NCBI RefSeq assembly: GCF_014651135.1
Contig: NZ_BMWH01000006.1
Location: 124,001 to 188,000, forward strand
Reading direction: 5' to 3'
Origin: Streptomyces echinoruber
GTDB lineage: Bacteria; Actinomycetota; Actinomycetes; Streptomycetales; Streptomycetaceae
DNA: 64,000 nt
Position numbers and translations under genes: made by a program
The notes under the pieces: model-generated
Databases searched by the model: none
Seen by the model: the letters and a program-made list of their open reading frames with translations, nothing else
What the model was told of the DNA's origin: nothing
In this document: positions 36,444 through 44,880 of the stretch, piece after piece
How the letters are laid out: each line of letters begins with the position of its first letter
How positions within the stretch are numbered: position 1 is the stretch's first letter

Positions 36444-36716
36444 GTGGCCGCACACCGCGACGAGGGCCCCGGCGAGAACGGCACGCCGATCCCGCGGGAC
36501 CTGCCCGACCAGCAGACCGGCGCCGGCGAGGACCCCTGGGAGGTCTCCTCCGAGAACGTCCCCGGCGGCACCGGCGGCCAGGAACAGACCGACGTCCCGG
36601 ACACCGACGAGGGCGGCACCGGCCGGCAGGGCGCTCCCCGGACGGGCGCCGGCCGGCAGGAGCAGCCGGTGTCGGAGCAGCAGGAGCATCCGCTGCCGGA
36701 CGAGCCGTCCGGCTGA
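36444..36716 (+). CDS. Small hydrophilic acidic protein, probably disordered
   Basis: A 90-residue protein rich in Gly, Glu, Asp, Gln and Pro, without hydrophobic segments (EVSSENVPGGTGGQEQTDVP). It starts with GTG, preceded by a strong GGAAGGAGGACACC. Low complexity suggests intrinsic disorder. Function unknown. The good ribosome site supports it being real. Confidence 0.65.
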   Translation: MAAHRDEGPGENGTPIPRDLPDQQTGAGEDPWEVSSENVPGGTGGQEQTDVPDTDEGGTGRQGAPRTGAGRQEQPVSEQQEHPLPDEPSG

Positions 36717-36757
36717 CCGCGGCATCACGGCGGCTTCCGGCACCGGGCAGGCCGTAC

Positions 36758-36842
36758 GTCAGCACCGGGCAGACGGGAAGGCCGTCCGGTCAGCTCCGGG
36801 CAGACGGGAAGGCCGTCCGGTCAGCACCAGGCAGGCCGCCCG
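36758..36842. repeat. 31-bp tandem repeat, about 2.7 copies
   Basis: Units at 36758-36788 and 36789-36819 differ at one base; a partial third copy runs to 36842. The unit includes CAGACGGGAAGGCCGTCCGG. It lies in the convergent spacer just before a hairpin. Confidence 0.75.
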
Positions 36843-36862
36843 GCCCGCCCGTTCGGCCTGCC
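36830..36862. terminator. Bidirectional hairpin, 9-bp stem
   Basis: GGCAGGCCG (36830-36838) pairs with CGGCCTGCC (36854-36862) across a 15-base loop, between the acidic protein (+) and the epimerase-like gene (-). Confidence 0.6.
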
Positions 36863-36871
36863 CGGGCCGGG

Positions 36872-37900
36872 TCAGCCGACCTTGCCCGCGTGCAGCGGCT
36901 CCGTCGCCGCGCCCTCGCCGTTCCGCACGCCCCGCAGGAACTCCTGCAACGCCTCGGCCGCCGAGTGCTCCGGCTCCCAGCCCAGTTCGGTGCGGGCGCG
37001 GGTGCAGTCCATCAGCGGCAGCCGCAGCACCGCGTCGAACAGGTGCGGGGAGGCCGGCAGCAGGTGCAGGCCCCACGCGGCGGCGATCGCCGACCGGGCC
37101 GCCGTACGCGGCAGCCGCACCGGTTTCGCGCCGAGCATCTCGGCGAGCATCCGGGCGTCCACCGTCGGCTCCGCCGCCAGGTTGAAGGCGCCGCGGGCCG
37201 CGGAGAGCACCGCCGTCCGGTAGGCGCGGGCGGCGTCCTCGGTGTGCAGCGCCTGCACTCGCAGTCCGGGGACGTCGGGCAGGAACGGCAGCAGCTCCGG
37301 GCGCAGCAGCGGGCCCGGCAGGAACCTGCCGCCGAAGATGCGGCGCTGCTCGCTCGCCGACTCCCGTTTGAACAGGAACGCCGGGCGCATGCGCACCACC
37401 CGCACCTCGGGGTGGTCACGCTCGAAGATGTCCAGGGCGCGCTCCAGGTACGCCTTCTCCCGGCAGTACGCGGCGTCCGGCCAGCCGTGCGTGGGCCACG
37501 ACTCGTCGACGGCGCGGTCCTTCGGGCCCGGTGAGTACGCGCCCACCGAGGAGGCGTGCACGAGCGTGCGCACACCGGTCGCGGCCACCGCCTCGAACAC
37601 CCGGATGCCGCCCAGCACGTTGGTGCTCCAGGTCGTGGCCGGGTCGTGCGTGGGCTGGAACGCCCACGCCAGGTGCACCACCGCGTCGGCGTCCGCGAAC
37701 TCCTTCACCAGGTCGGCCTGTTCGGAGGAGAGGTCGACCGCGGACCACTCGGTCTTCGGGGGCGACCAGTCCGGGATGCGGCGAGCCAGTCCCCGTACCG
37801 ACGCGATCCGGGGGTCCTCGCCCAGCAGCCGCACCACGCTCGTGCCGACGTTGCCGGTGGCGCCGGTGACCACCACCCTGCTGCCCGCTGCACTGCTCAC
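36872..37900 (-). CDS. NAD-dependent epimerase/dehydratase (extended SDR)
   Basis: A 342-residue protein. The Rossmann motif VVVTGATGNVGTSVVRLL is at the N-terminus, then DADAVVHLAWAF, and the active-site pair YCREKAY (Tyr-x3-Lys). The C-terminus resembles atypical/extended SDRs that act on sugar nucleotides or other small ligands. GTG start at 37900, with GAGAGGAG upstream. Confidence 0.86.
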   Translation of the reverse strand: MSSAAGSRVVVTGATGNVGTSVVRLLGEDPRIASVRGLARRIPDWSPPKTEWSAVDLSSEQADLVKEFADADAVVHLAWAFQPTHDPATTWSTNVLGGIRVFEAVAATGVRTLVHASSVGAYSPGPKDRAVDESWPTHGWPDAAYCREKAYLERALDIFERDHPEVRVVRMRPAFLFKRESASEQRRIFGGRFLPGPLLRPELLPFLPDVPGLRVQALHTEDAARAYRTAVLSAARGAFNLAAEPTVDARMLAEMLGAKPVRLPRTAARSAIAAAWGLHLLPASPHLFDAVLRLPLMDCTRARTELGWEPEHSAAEALQEFLRGVRNGEGAATEPLHAGKVG

Positions 37901-38080
37901 CTGCGGCTCCTCTCGGCGGTTCCACGAAGGGGCTACCGAGTACCCCGGCCGGCGGCGAGGCACGCGGCCCGCGCCCCGCGCCGCGCCGGGCGCCGGTCCC
38001 GGACCCCGCGGGGGAGCCGGGCCCGCAAGAGGAGCGGGATCCCGCGGGAGGAGCCGGAGCACCAGGGGGAGCCGGATCCC

Positions 38081-39055
38081 TCAGGAGGAGAAGGCGTCCA
38101 CGCCCGTCAGTTCCGCCGACAGCCGCCACAGGCGGGCCGCCTGCTCCGGGTCGGTCGCCCAGTCCTTCACGCCGACGCGCTCGCCGCTCGCCGGGGCGGG
38201 CTCGGCGATGTCGCAGTCCTCCAGGTACACCCCGCCCTTGCCGTCCAGTTGCGGCGAGGTGGCCGCCCACACCTGGGTGGCGGCGCCCTGCTGCGGCGTC
38301 TTGAAGACCTCCGGGTGCAGCAGGTTGCCGTCCTCGTCGATCCAGCCGAGCCGGACCATCTCCTCCTTCGGCAGGTGCCGCTGCAGCGGCGTGAGAATGC
38401 CGCCGGGGTGCAGGGAGAAGGCGCGCACGCCCGCGTCCCGGGCGAGCCGGTCCAGGTGGACGGCGAACAGCACGTTGGCGGTCTTGGCCTGGCCGTACGC
38501 CTGCCACTTGTCGTAGCCGTGCCGCCAGTGCGGGTCGTCCCAGCGGATGCCGGAGAAGTGGTGGCCGCGCGAGGAGACCGACACCACCCGCGCGCCGCCC
38601 GGGGCGATCGCCGGCCACAGCCGGTTGACCAGGGCGAAGTGCCCGAGGTGGTTGGCGGCGAACTGCAGCTCCCAGCCGGGCCCGACCCGGGTCTCCGGGC
38701 ACGCCATGACCCCGGCGTTGTTGATGACGATGTCGACGGTGCGGCCGGAGGCCAGGAACCGTTCGGCGAAGCCGCGCACGCTGTCCAGGTCGGCCAGGTC
38801 CAGCGCGTCGACCTCCACGCCGTCCAGCCCGGCCAGCGCCTCCTGGGCCACGGCCGGCCGCCGCGCCGGCACGACGACGCGGGCGCCGGCCCGGGTCAGC
38901 GCCCGGGTGGTCTCCAGGCCCAGACCGGAGTAGCCGCCGGTGACGATCGCCAGCCTGCTGGTGAGGTCGATGCCCTCCAGGACCTCGTCGGCGGTGCTGC
39001 GCGGGCCGAAACCGGAACCGATCTTCTGCTGCGGGGTATTCGTGTCCGTGTTCAT
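38081..39055 (-). CDS. Short-chain dehydrogenase (retinol dehydrogenase-like SDR)
   Basis: A 324-residue protein. Cofactor motif LAIVTGGYSGLGLETTRAL, then NNAG in DIVINNAGVMACPETRVG, and catalytic WQAYGQAKTANVLFAVHLDR (Tyr-x3-Lys). Length and pattern fit the oxidoreductase/WW-domain-like SDR branch. The substrate is unknown. The ATG at 39055 follows a poor ribosome site; the gene is probably separately transcribed from the next. Confidence 0.88.
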   Translation of the reverse strand: MNTDTNTPQQKIGSGFGPRSTADEVLEGIDLTSRLAIVTGGYSGLGLETTRALTRAGARVVVPARRPAVAQEALAGLDGVEVDALDLADLDSVRGFAERFLASGRTVDIVINNAGVMACPETRVGPGWELQFAANHLGHFALVNRLWPAIAPGGARVVSVSSRGHHFSGIRWDDPHWRHGYDKWQAYGQAKTANVLFAVHLDRLARDAGVRAFSLHPGGILTPLQRHLPKEEMVRLGWIDEDGNLLHPEVFKTPQQGAATQVWAATSPQLDGKGGVYLEDCDIAEPAPASGERVGVKDWATDPEQAARLWRLSAELTGVDAFSS

Positions 39056-39128
39056 GCCGGGAACGCTACGGATTCGAGCGCTCTCCAAGTCAAGGCGACG
39101 CCCCGCGGCACGTCCCCTGACGTGGAAA

Positions 39129-39163
39129 GGCCCCGACCGGACGGGGGAAGGCCGGTCGGGGCC
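39129..39163. terminator. 12-bp perfect hairpin terminator
   Basis: GGCCCCGACCGG (39129-39140) pairs perfectly with CCGGTCGGGGCC (39152-39163) over an 11-base loop. Read leftwards it ends in TTTCC, so it fits a terminator for the FUSC-like gene at 39351-40532. Confidence 0.75.
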
Positions 39164-39258
39164 GTTCGGGGGCGGGCACGGAGGGCGGTCGCCTCTCGGC
39201 GAAAGGCTCCACAGGGCTTCAGCTGAACGATCGTCCCTGTGGGCGAGGGGTGAGGCCC

Positions 39259-39273
39259 GGGGACACTGTCCCC
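39259..39273. promoter_or_regulatory. 15-bp perfect palindrome GGGGACACTGTCCCC
   Basis: A perfect 7-1-7 dyad in the spacer between the SDR start (39055) and the 3' end of the FUSC-like gene. It may be an operator for the SDR or part of termination. Distance from the SDR start is about 200 bases. Confidence 0.4.
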
Positions 39274-39350
39274 TCCGTACCCACGGGTGGTTCAACGTGG
39301 CCGGCGTCGTCCGGTGTTCCCCGACCTGCGCCTGCTCGGGGTGAGGTGCC

Positions 39351-40532
39351 TCACTGCGGTTGGCTCTCCCGCCGGTCGCCGGGGACGGCCTCCGCCCAGA
39401 TGTTCTCCGCCTGCAGCAGCAGCGTGCCCAGGACCGCGGTCCGCGCCGAACTCCGCCCGGCGTGCTCGCGCAGGCTGTCCTGCAGGTTGCGGTGGAGCTC
39501 CTCCAGCGCCCGCCCCGTACGGTCGTCCACGGGAGCGGTGTCCCGCCGCCGCAGCAGCCGCTCGCTCTCGGCGCGGCAGCAGCCGGCGATCAGCTCCAGC
39601 AGATCGGCGTAGGCGCGCAGCGCGCGCTGTGCGGGCGGGGCGGACGTGCGCGCGTCGTCGGCGGCGGCCACCAGGGCGCGCGTCAGGGCCGTCACGTGCC
39701 CCGCGACGCGGCCCCACCGCTCGTCCTCGGCCTCGTCGGGGAGATGCAGCGGCACCCGGTGCAGGGCGCGCAGCCAGCCGCCGGTCAGCCGGAGGCTCTC
39801 CCGGCTCCAGCCGCGCGCCGAGCGCAGCGCCTCCCGCCGCCGCTCCAGCCGGTCGGCGGCCCGCGCCCAGCCGGCCGCCGTCGACGCGTCCCAGTCGCCG
39901 TCGCGCAGGCCGGCGGCGACCGTGCACAGCGTCTCGCCCGTCTCCCGGGCCAGCGCCGCCAGGTTCTCCCGGACGTCCCGCAGATGCACCGGCGGCAGCA
40001 CGAGCGCGTTCACCGCCACCCCGATCACCGCGCCGAGGGCCGCCTGCAGCAGCCGATGCCCGACGGCGGAGGCCGACACGGCACCGGAGGCGAGGGTGAA
40101 CACGGCGGTGGTGGCGGCGTAGATGCCCTGGTCGCCGAAGCGCGGCCAGTTCGCCAGCAGCATCAGCACCGGCACGGACAGCGCGAGCGCGCCCAGCGTG
40201 TCGCCGGTGACCCACTGCGCGGCCGACGCGAGCAGCGCGCCCGTGGCCAGCGCGGTGAACTGCTGTGCCGCCTGCCGCAGCGAGGAGTAGACGGTGGCCT
40301 GCACCAGCACCAGCGCCACCCACGGCGCCATCAGCGCCATCGGGTCGCCGAGCCAGTCCGCCGCCACCAGCCACGCCAGCAGCGCCGCCCCGGCGGCCTT
40401 CAGCGACTGCACCACCAGGTCGCGCTCCCGGCCCGGCTCGTGCCAGGCCCGCCGCGCGGCCCGCCCGACGCCGGCCGCCTCCTCCCGCACCGCCTCCGCC
40501 ACCCGTCCCGCAGTCTCCCTCGCGCGCATCAT
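39351..40532 (-). CDS. FUSC-family membrane protein (paralogue)
   Basis: A 393-residue protein. About six TMs fill residues 40-185 (VVQSLKAAGAALLAWLVAAD, then APWVALVLVQATVYSSLRQA). A helical cytoplasmic C-terminus follows. It is the same family as the protein at 32703-33956 but clearly diverged. It may export aromatic acids or similar small molecules. ATG at 40532 or 40529. Confidence 0.82.
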   Translation of the reverse strand: MMRARETAGRVAEAVREEAAGVGRAARRAWHEPGRERDLVVQSLKAAGAALLAWLVAADWLGDPMALMAPWVALVLVQATVYSSLRQAAQQFTALATGALLASAAQWVTGDTLGALALSVPVLMLLANWPRFGDQGIYAATTAVFTLASGAVSASAVGHRLLQAALGAVIGVAVNALVLPPVHLRDVRENLAALARETGETLCTVAAGLRDGDWDASTAAGWARAADRLERRREALRSARGWSRESLRLTGGWLRALHRVPLHLPDEAEDERWGRVAGHVTALTRALVAAADDARTSAPPAQRALRAYADLLELIAGCCRAESERLLRRRDTAPVDDRTGRALEELHRNLQDSLREHAGRSSARTAVLGTLLLQAENIWAEAVPGDRRESQPQ

Positions 40533-40604
40533 CCGATGCGGGTATCCGAAGATCGGGGGGTGTCAAGCACGCGGATCGTGATGGATGCGTCACGTCGCGA
40601 CGGC

Positions 40605-40716
40605 CGGGTGCTGCGGCCGGGTGTCGTGACAGGGTGCCGCGGTCGGGCGTCGTGACAGGGTGCCGTGGCCGGGTGCCGTGGCTGGGTGTCGTGACAGGGT
40701 GCCGTGGCCGGGTGCG
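40605..40716. repeat. Tandem repeats of 12-14 bp between HAD and FUSC genes
   Basis: About eight consecutive units alternate CGGGTGTCGTGACA (14) with GGGTGCCGTGGC (12), giving a 26-base higher-order period. It lies in the spacer after the HAD gene's 3' end. It is non-coding. Confidence 0.8.
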
Positions 40717-40732
40717 TCCGCGTGCCGGGCCG

Positions 40733-41401
40733 TCACCCCGGCACGTCGCCCAAGGGGCTGTTCTCCAGCTCCGCCAGCAGGTGCGCCGGGTCGTCGTACA
40801 CCGCCTTCGCGCCCGCCTCCTCCAGGTCGCGGCGCGGGATGCCGCCGGAGAGGACGGCCACGCAGGTCACCCCGGCCCGGCTGCCGGCCCGCATGTCCCA
40901 CACCGTGTCGCCGACGAAGACGGCCCGTTCGGCGGGCACGCCGGCCAGGTCCAGGGCGTGCCGGACCGGGTCGGGCGCGGGCTTGCCCGCGTCGACGTCG
41001 TCGGCGCCGGCGGTCGCGGTGATGGCGTCGTCCGCGTCGAGCGCGCGGCGCAGCGCGGACAGCTCCGCGCCGCCCGCGGAGGTGGCCAGCACCACCTTCC
41101 AGCCGTCGCCGTGCAGGCGCCGCAGTAGCCGGGCCGCCTCCGGCAGGGCGGGCAGGCGGTCGAAGTACTGCCCGTACAGCGCCTTGTGCGCGGCGTTGAG
41201 TTCGGCGTCCCGGCCGGTGTCGCGGTCCTCGCCCAGCAGACGGGCGATCAGGTCGGTGCCGCTGAGCCCCACGGACCGGTGGACGGCGTGCATCGGCACG
41301 TGGTGGCCGGCCTGCCGGAACGCCTCCCACCAGGTCACGACGTGCAGATGGTTGGTGTCCACGAGGGTTCCGTCCACGTCGAAGACGGCGGCACGATCCA
41401 T
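40733..41401 (-). CDS. HAD-family hydrolase (phosphoglycolate phosphatase-like)
   Basis: A 222-residue protein. HAD motif I is FDVDGTLVDT with nucleophile Asp8. Motif II lies in VVLATSAGGAELSALRRALD, and motifs III/IV are DAGKPAPDPVRHALDLAG and AVFVGDTVWDMRAG. It has the small helical cap of the beta-phosphoglucomutase/Gph group. It dephosphorylates an unknown small phosphate ester. AAAGGA precedes the ATG. Confidence 0.88.
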   Translation of the reverse strand: MDRAAVFDVDGTLVDTNHLHVVTWWEAFRQAGHHVPMHAVHRSVGLSGTDLIARLLGEDRDTGRDAELNAAHKALYGQYFDRLPALPEAARLLRRLHGDGWKVVLATSAGGAELSALRRALDADDAITATAGADDVDAGKPAPDPVRHALDLAGVPAERAVFVGDTVWDMRAGSRAGVTCVAVLSGGIPRRDLEEAGAKAVYDDPAHLLAELENSPLGDVPG

Positions 41402-41802
41402 CCGGAGTCCTTTCGTCCGGCGCTGCCCGAGCCGGATACGGCCGGGTACGCCACGTACGGTCGGGTACGGCCAAGTACCACGTCAGCCGCCCGCCACGCC
41501 GGCCGGCGGCCGCCGCCTCGGCCTCCGGCCCTCGCAGGTACCCGGGCACCTGCCCGGCCGGCGCCTCGAGGGGATCCGTCGCCCCCTCCTCCCCTGCCCG
41601 GGTTCCCCGGTGCCGCGCGGGCCGCACGGCACCGCTCCCGCCGCGCCTTCAGGACCCGCGGCCGGTTTGCCCCTTACACCCCCGGGTACTGCGAAGCCTC
41701 GTCCGTATCACGCCGACAGCCGACACGCCGACAGCCGACACGCCGGAGCACCGGCACCGGCGCACCGGCACGTCGGCACATCCGCTTCCGGAGGAGGCCA
41801 GC
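41402..41802. other. Divergent spacer between HAD and SDR genes
   Basis: A 401-bp spacer without a convincing gene. It has repeated GGGTACG words near the HAD start (41440-41480) and a 15-bp tandem repeat at 41710-41739. GGAGGAGG at about 41790 is the SDR ribosome site. Confidence 0.5.
41710..41739. repeat. 15-bp tandem repeat, two exact copies
   Basis: ACGCCGACAGCCGAC occurs at 41710-41724 and 41725-41739, followed by a partial third copy. It lies about 65 bases before the SDR start. Confidence 0.7.
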
Positions 41803-42612
41803 ATGTCCGACCCCACCGACTCCCCCACACGCGTGGCCGTCGTCACCGGGTCCGACTCCGGCATCGGCCGGGCCACCGCCGTCCGCCTGGCCGAGGCGGG
41901 GATGGACATCGGCATCACCTGGCACCGCGACGAGGAGGGCGCCGACCGCACCGCCGAGGAGGTGCGCGCCCGCGGCCGGCGCGCCGAGGTCGCCCAGGTC
42001 GACCTGACCCGGCTGCCCGAGGCCGCCGACACCGTCGACGAGCTGTGCGAGCGGCTCGGCCGCGTCGACGTGCTGGTCAACAACGCCGGCACCGGTACCG
42101 CCACGCCCTACCTGGAACTCGGCCTCGACGACCTGCGGCACGTCCTGGACGTCGACCTGGCCGGGCCGTTCCTGTGCGGGCAGCGCGCGGCGCGCCGCAT
42201 GATCCGGCAGGGCGACGGCGGCCGCATCGTCAACGTCACCTCCGTCCACGAGCACCAGCCGCGCGTGGGCGCCGCGCCGTACTGCGCCGCCAAGGGCGGT
42301 CTCGGCCTGCTCACCCAGGTGATGGCGCTGGAGCTCGCCGAGCACGGCATCACCGTCAACGCGGTCGCGCCCGGTGAGATCGCCACCCCGATGACCGGGC
42401 AGGAGGACGTCGACGTGCACACCGAGCACCGCCCCGGCGTGCCGCTGGGCCGGCCCGGTGACGCCCGCGAGGTCGCGGCCGTGATCGCGTTTCTGGCGAG
42501 CCCCGAGGCGTCGTACGTCACCGGCGCCTCCTGGAGCGTCGACGGCGGGATGCTGCGCATGGGCCCGATGGCCGGCTCGCACCTGACCGGCGACGACTGG
42601 CGGCGACCCTGA
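41803..42612 (+). CDS. Short-chain dehydrogenase/reductase
   Basis: A 269-residue classical SDR. Cofactor motif VVTGSDSGIGRATAVRLAEA, NNAG in VDVLVNNAGTGTATPYL, and catalytic AAPYCAAKGGLGLLTQVMAL (Tyr-x3-Lys). The C-terminal SYVTGASWSVDGGMLRMGPM is typical of YhdF/glucose dehydrogenase-like SDRs. Substrate not deducible. GGAGGAGG precedes the ATG. Topoisomerase IB follows 4 bases after the stop. Confidence 0.9.
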   Translation: MSDPTDSPTRVAVVTGSDSGIGRATAVRLAEAGMDIGITWHRDEEGADRTAEEVRARGRRAEVAQVDLTRLPEAADTVDELCERLGRVDVLVNNAGTGTATPYLELGLDDLRHVLDVDLAGPFLCGQRAARRMIRQGDGGRIVNVTSVHEHQPRVGAAPYCAAKGGLGLLTQVMALELAEHGITVNAVAPGEIATPMTGQEDVDVHTEHRPGVPLGRPGDAREVAAVIAFLASPEASYVTGASWSVDGGMLRMGPMAGSHLTGDDWRRP

Positions 42613-42616
42613 GCCG

Positions 42617-43639
42617 ATGGCCGTGCGACTGCGTACCAGCTCCTGCGACCGGCCCGGGTACACCCGCGTCCGCTGCGGGCGCGGCTTCCGCTACCAGGAC
42701 GTCGACGGCAAGCCGCTCACCGACCCCGGGACGCTGGCCCGGATCCGCGCGCTGACCATCCCGCCCGCCTGGAAGGACGTGTGGATCTGCCCCTGGCCCA
42801 ACGGGCACCTGCAGGCCGTCGGCACCGACGACGCCGGTCGCCGCCAGTACCTGTACCACGAGGAGTTCCGCGCCCGGCAGGAGCAGGCCAAGCACGAGCA
42901 CGTGCGGCAGGTCGCCCACGCCCTGCCCGAGCTGCGCGCCAAGGTCTCCGCCGACCTCGCCGGACGCGGCCTGAGCCGGGCCCGGGTCACCGCCTGCGCC
43001 GTACGCCTGCTCGGCCTGGGCTTCTTCCGCATCGGCAGCGACCGGCACACCAGGCAGAACGAGACCTACGGCCTGACGACGATGCTGCGCGAGCACGTCA
43101 CCTGCGGCCGCGGCGAGATCGCGTTCTGCTACCCGGCCAAGGGCGGCACCGAACTCGTGCGGGCGCTCGTCGACGAACAGGCCTACGCCGTCGTACGGGC
43201 GCTGCTGCGCCGCCGCCGCGGCGGGGACCGGCTGCTGGCCTTCTGGGAGCGGGGCGCCTGGCACGACCTGCACGGCGCCGACCTGAACGAGGCGCTGCGC
43301 CGGCTGGCCGGCACCGACATCACCGCCAAGGACTTCCGCACCTGGCACGCCACGGTGCTGGCCGCGGTGGCCGTCGCCGTCACCACCCGGGACGCCCGGG
43401 CCACGCCCGCCGCGCGGCGCCGGCAGATCAGCCGGGCGGTGAAGGAGGTCAGCCGCTACCTGGGCAACACCCCGGCGGTGTGCCGGGCCTCCTACATCGA
43501 CCCGCGGGTCTTCGAACTGTTCGAGCAGGGGGAGACGATCGCCCCCGTGCTCACCCGGCTGGGCGAGCACGGGCACTTCGGGCGTCCCGCGACCCAGGGC
43601 GCCGTGGAGGCCGCGGTGCTGGAGCTGCTGGAGGGCTGA
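42617..43639 (+). CDS. DNA topoisomerase IB
   Basis: A 340-residue poxvirus-type (type IB) topoisomerase that relaxes supercoils through a 3'-phosphotyrosine. Visible residues include the Arg of FRIGSDRHTRQNETYGLTTM, the Lys loop, Arg/His in KDFRTWHATVLAAV, and the catalytic Tyr in CRASYIDPRVFELFEQG. Length matches bacterial TopIB. It starts 4 bases after the SDR stop, so it is probably co-transcribed; the functional link is unclear. It is cytoplasmic and not a phage integrase. Confidence 0.9.
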   Translation: MAVRLRTSSCDRPGYTRVRCGRGFRYQDVDGKPLTDPGTLARIRALTIPPAWKDVWICPWPNGHLQAVGTDDAGRRQYLYHEEFRARQEQAKHEHVRQVAHALPELRAKVSADLAGRGLSRARVTACAVRLLGLGFFRIGSDRHTRQNETYGLTTMLREHVTCGRGEIAFCYPAKGGTELVRALVDEQAYAVVRALLRRRRGGDRLLAFWERGAWHDLHGADLNEALRRLAGTDITAKDFRTWHATVLAAVAVAVTTRDARATPAARRRQISRAVKEVSRYLGNTPAVCRASYIDPRVFELFEQGETIAPVLTRLGEHGHFGRPATQGAVEAAVLELLEG

Positions 43640-43734
43640 CACGCGCCGCGCGGCCGGACCCGGTCCCGTTCTACTCTGGATGCGTTCCAGGAGGCTCCCG
43701 TTCCCCGCAGGATGCGTACGAGGAGGCCGGAGAC

Positions 43735-43971
43735 ATGACCGAAGTCGCGAGCCCGCACATCCCCCGTCCGCGCATCCTGGTGCTCGGCGTGCAGCCGGGC
43801 AGCCCGCCGTTCCGGGTGGTGGAGATCGACGGAGAGGTGGTCGGCGAGGCCCGGAAGATCACCGACGTCCTGGAGGCCGCCGCCGCGTTCGGCATCCCCG
43901 TCCACGACCTGGACGACCCCGACGTCATCCGCTGGGTCGGGGGCGACAAGTTCACCTGGGCGGCGCACTAG
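43735..43971 (+). CDS. Small conserved protein (78 aa)
   Basis: A small alpha/beta protein (RPRILVLGVQPGSPPFRVVE, then DVLEAAAAFGIPVHDLDDPD and WVGGDKFTWAAH). No signal or TM is present. GAGGAGGCCGGAGAC precedes the ATG. It is known to me only as a conserved Streptomyces hypothetical. It follows TopIB by 95 bases. Confidence 0.75.
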   Translation: MTEVASPHIPRPRILVLGVQPGSPPFRVVEIDGEVVGEARKITDVLEAAAAFGIPVHDLDDPDVIRWVGGDKFTWAAH

Positions 43972-44065
43972 GACGGTGCACCGGCCCGCCCCGTGCGGCA
44001 CCGCGGCGGCGCCCGGCGGGGCGGTGCCGGGCGCCGTCTCTTCGCCGGGCCGTGTCCTCGCGACC

Positions 44066-44692
44066 TCAGGCGTGCCGCCGCCGCGCGTGCACCGCCCGCC
44101 CGAGCCGGCGGCCCAGGAGCAGATGGCCGGCAAGCGCCCCGGCGGTGTTGAGGATGACGTCGTCGATGTCGAAGGCACGCCCGGTCACCAGCGCCCCCTG
44201 GGCGAACTCCACCAGCAGCATCACGATCGCCGTCAGCAGCAGCACCCGCAGCAGCCCGCGCGTCCGCGGCGCGACGACCGGCACCAGCACGCCGAACGGC
44301 ACGCCGAGCAGCAGGTTGCCGCCGATCTGCTTGACCGCGTCGCGCAGCGCCGGCCGGTCGAGGTAGGCGCGCAGCGAGCGGCCCGGGTGCAGGTTGGTGT
44401 GGGTCAGCGCCGCCGACGCGGGGGACGGCTCCAAAGTGAGCCGGGCCAGCACCACCGCGAACACCACCATGAAGACGAAGGCGCACAGCATCGCCAGCAG
44501 CCGCGCCGGCCACGGCAGGCCCCGCCGCCCGGCGGGCTCCGGTTCCGGTGCGGGCGCGGCGGGGCGGCGGCGCAGGACGCGGCGCCATGAGCGGCTCCCG
44601 GCCGACTCCGGGGGCTGTGGTGCGGGCTGCGGCGCGGTCTTGGTACCGCGTAGACGGAAGGCGGTGCGGGCACGTGCGGCGGCGCGGGCCAT
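44066..44692 (-). CDS. VanZ-family membrane protein
   Basis: A 208-residue protein. A basic/Pro-rich N-terminus of about 55 residues is followed by about four TMs. VanZ family motif: QIGGNLLLGVPFGVLVPVVA with LLLTAIVMLLVEFAQGALVT, then RAFDIDDVILNTAGALAGHL. VanZ confers low teicoplanin resistance in enterococci; in Streptomyces the role is unknown. No vanHAX genes are nearby. GGAGGACC precedes the ATG. Confidence 0.86.
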   Translation of the reverse strand: MARAAARARTAFRLRGTKTAPQPAPQPPESAGSRSWRRVLRRRPAAPAPEPEPAGRRGLPWPARLLAMLCAFVFMVVFAVVLARLTLEPSPASAALTHTNLHPGRSLRAYLDRPALRDAVKQIGGNLLLGVPFGVLVPVVAPRTRGLLRVLLLTAIVMLLVEFAQGALVTGRAFDIDDVILNTAGALAGHLLLGRRLGRAVHARRRHA

Positions 44693-44880
44693 GCGGTCCT
44701 CCAGTCGGCAACTTCCTTGCGTGGTACGCCGGTTACCCACGAAGAGGCCGACGATGCCGCCGCCCGTACCGGTGGTCCCCGGCTGCTTTCGCCGTGCGCG
44801 GGGCGGTCGCCCGCGGGCGTGCCGTGCGCCGTGGCGGTGGTGCTGCCCGCCCCTCCCGCACGGCCGGCGCGAGCGGTGCC

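Noticed and set aside
40605..40716. Possible CRISPR array
   Set aside because: Units are adjacent without spacers, far too short, and no cas genes exist.
42617..43639. Phage-type tyrosine integrase
   Set aside because: Motifs fit topoisomerase IB, and there is no attachment site, excisionase or phage gene nearby.
44066..44692. Glycopeptide-resistance locus
   Set aside because: VanZ family proteins are common in Streptomyces and no vanS/R/H/A/X genes are here.
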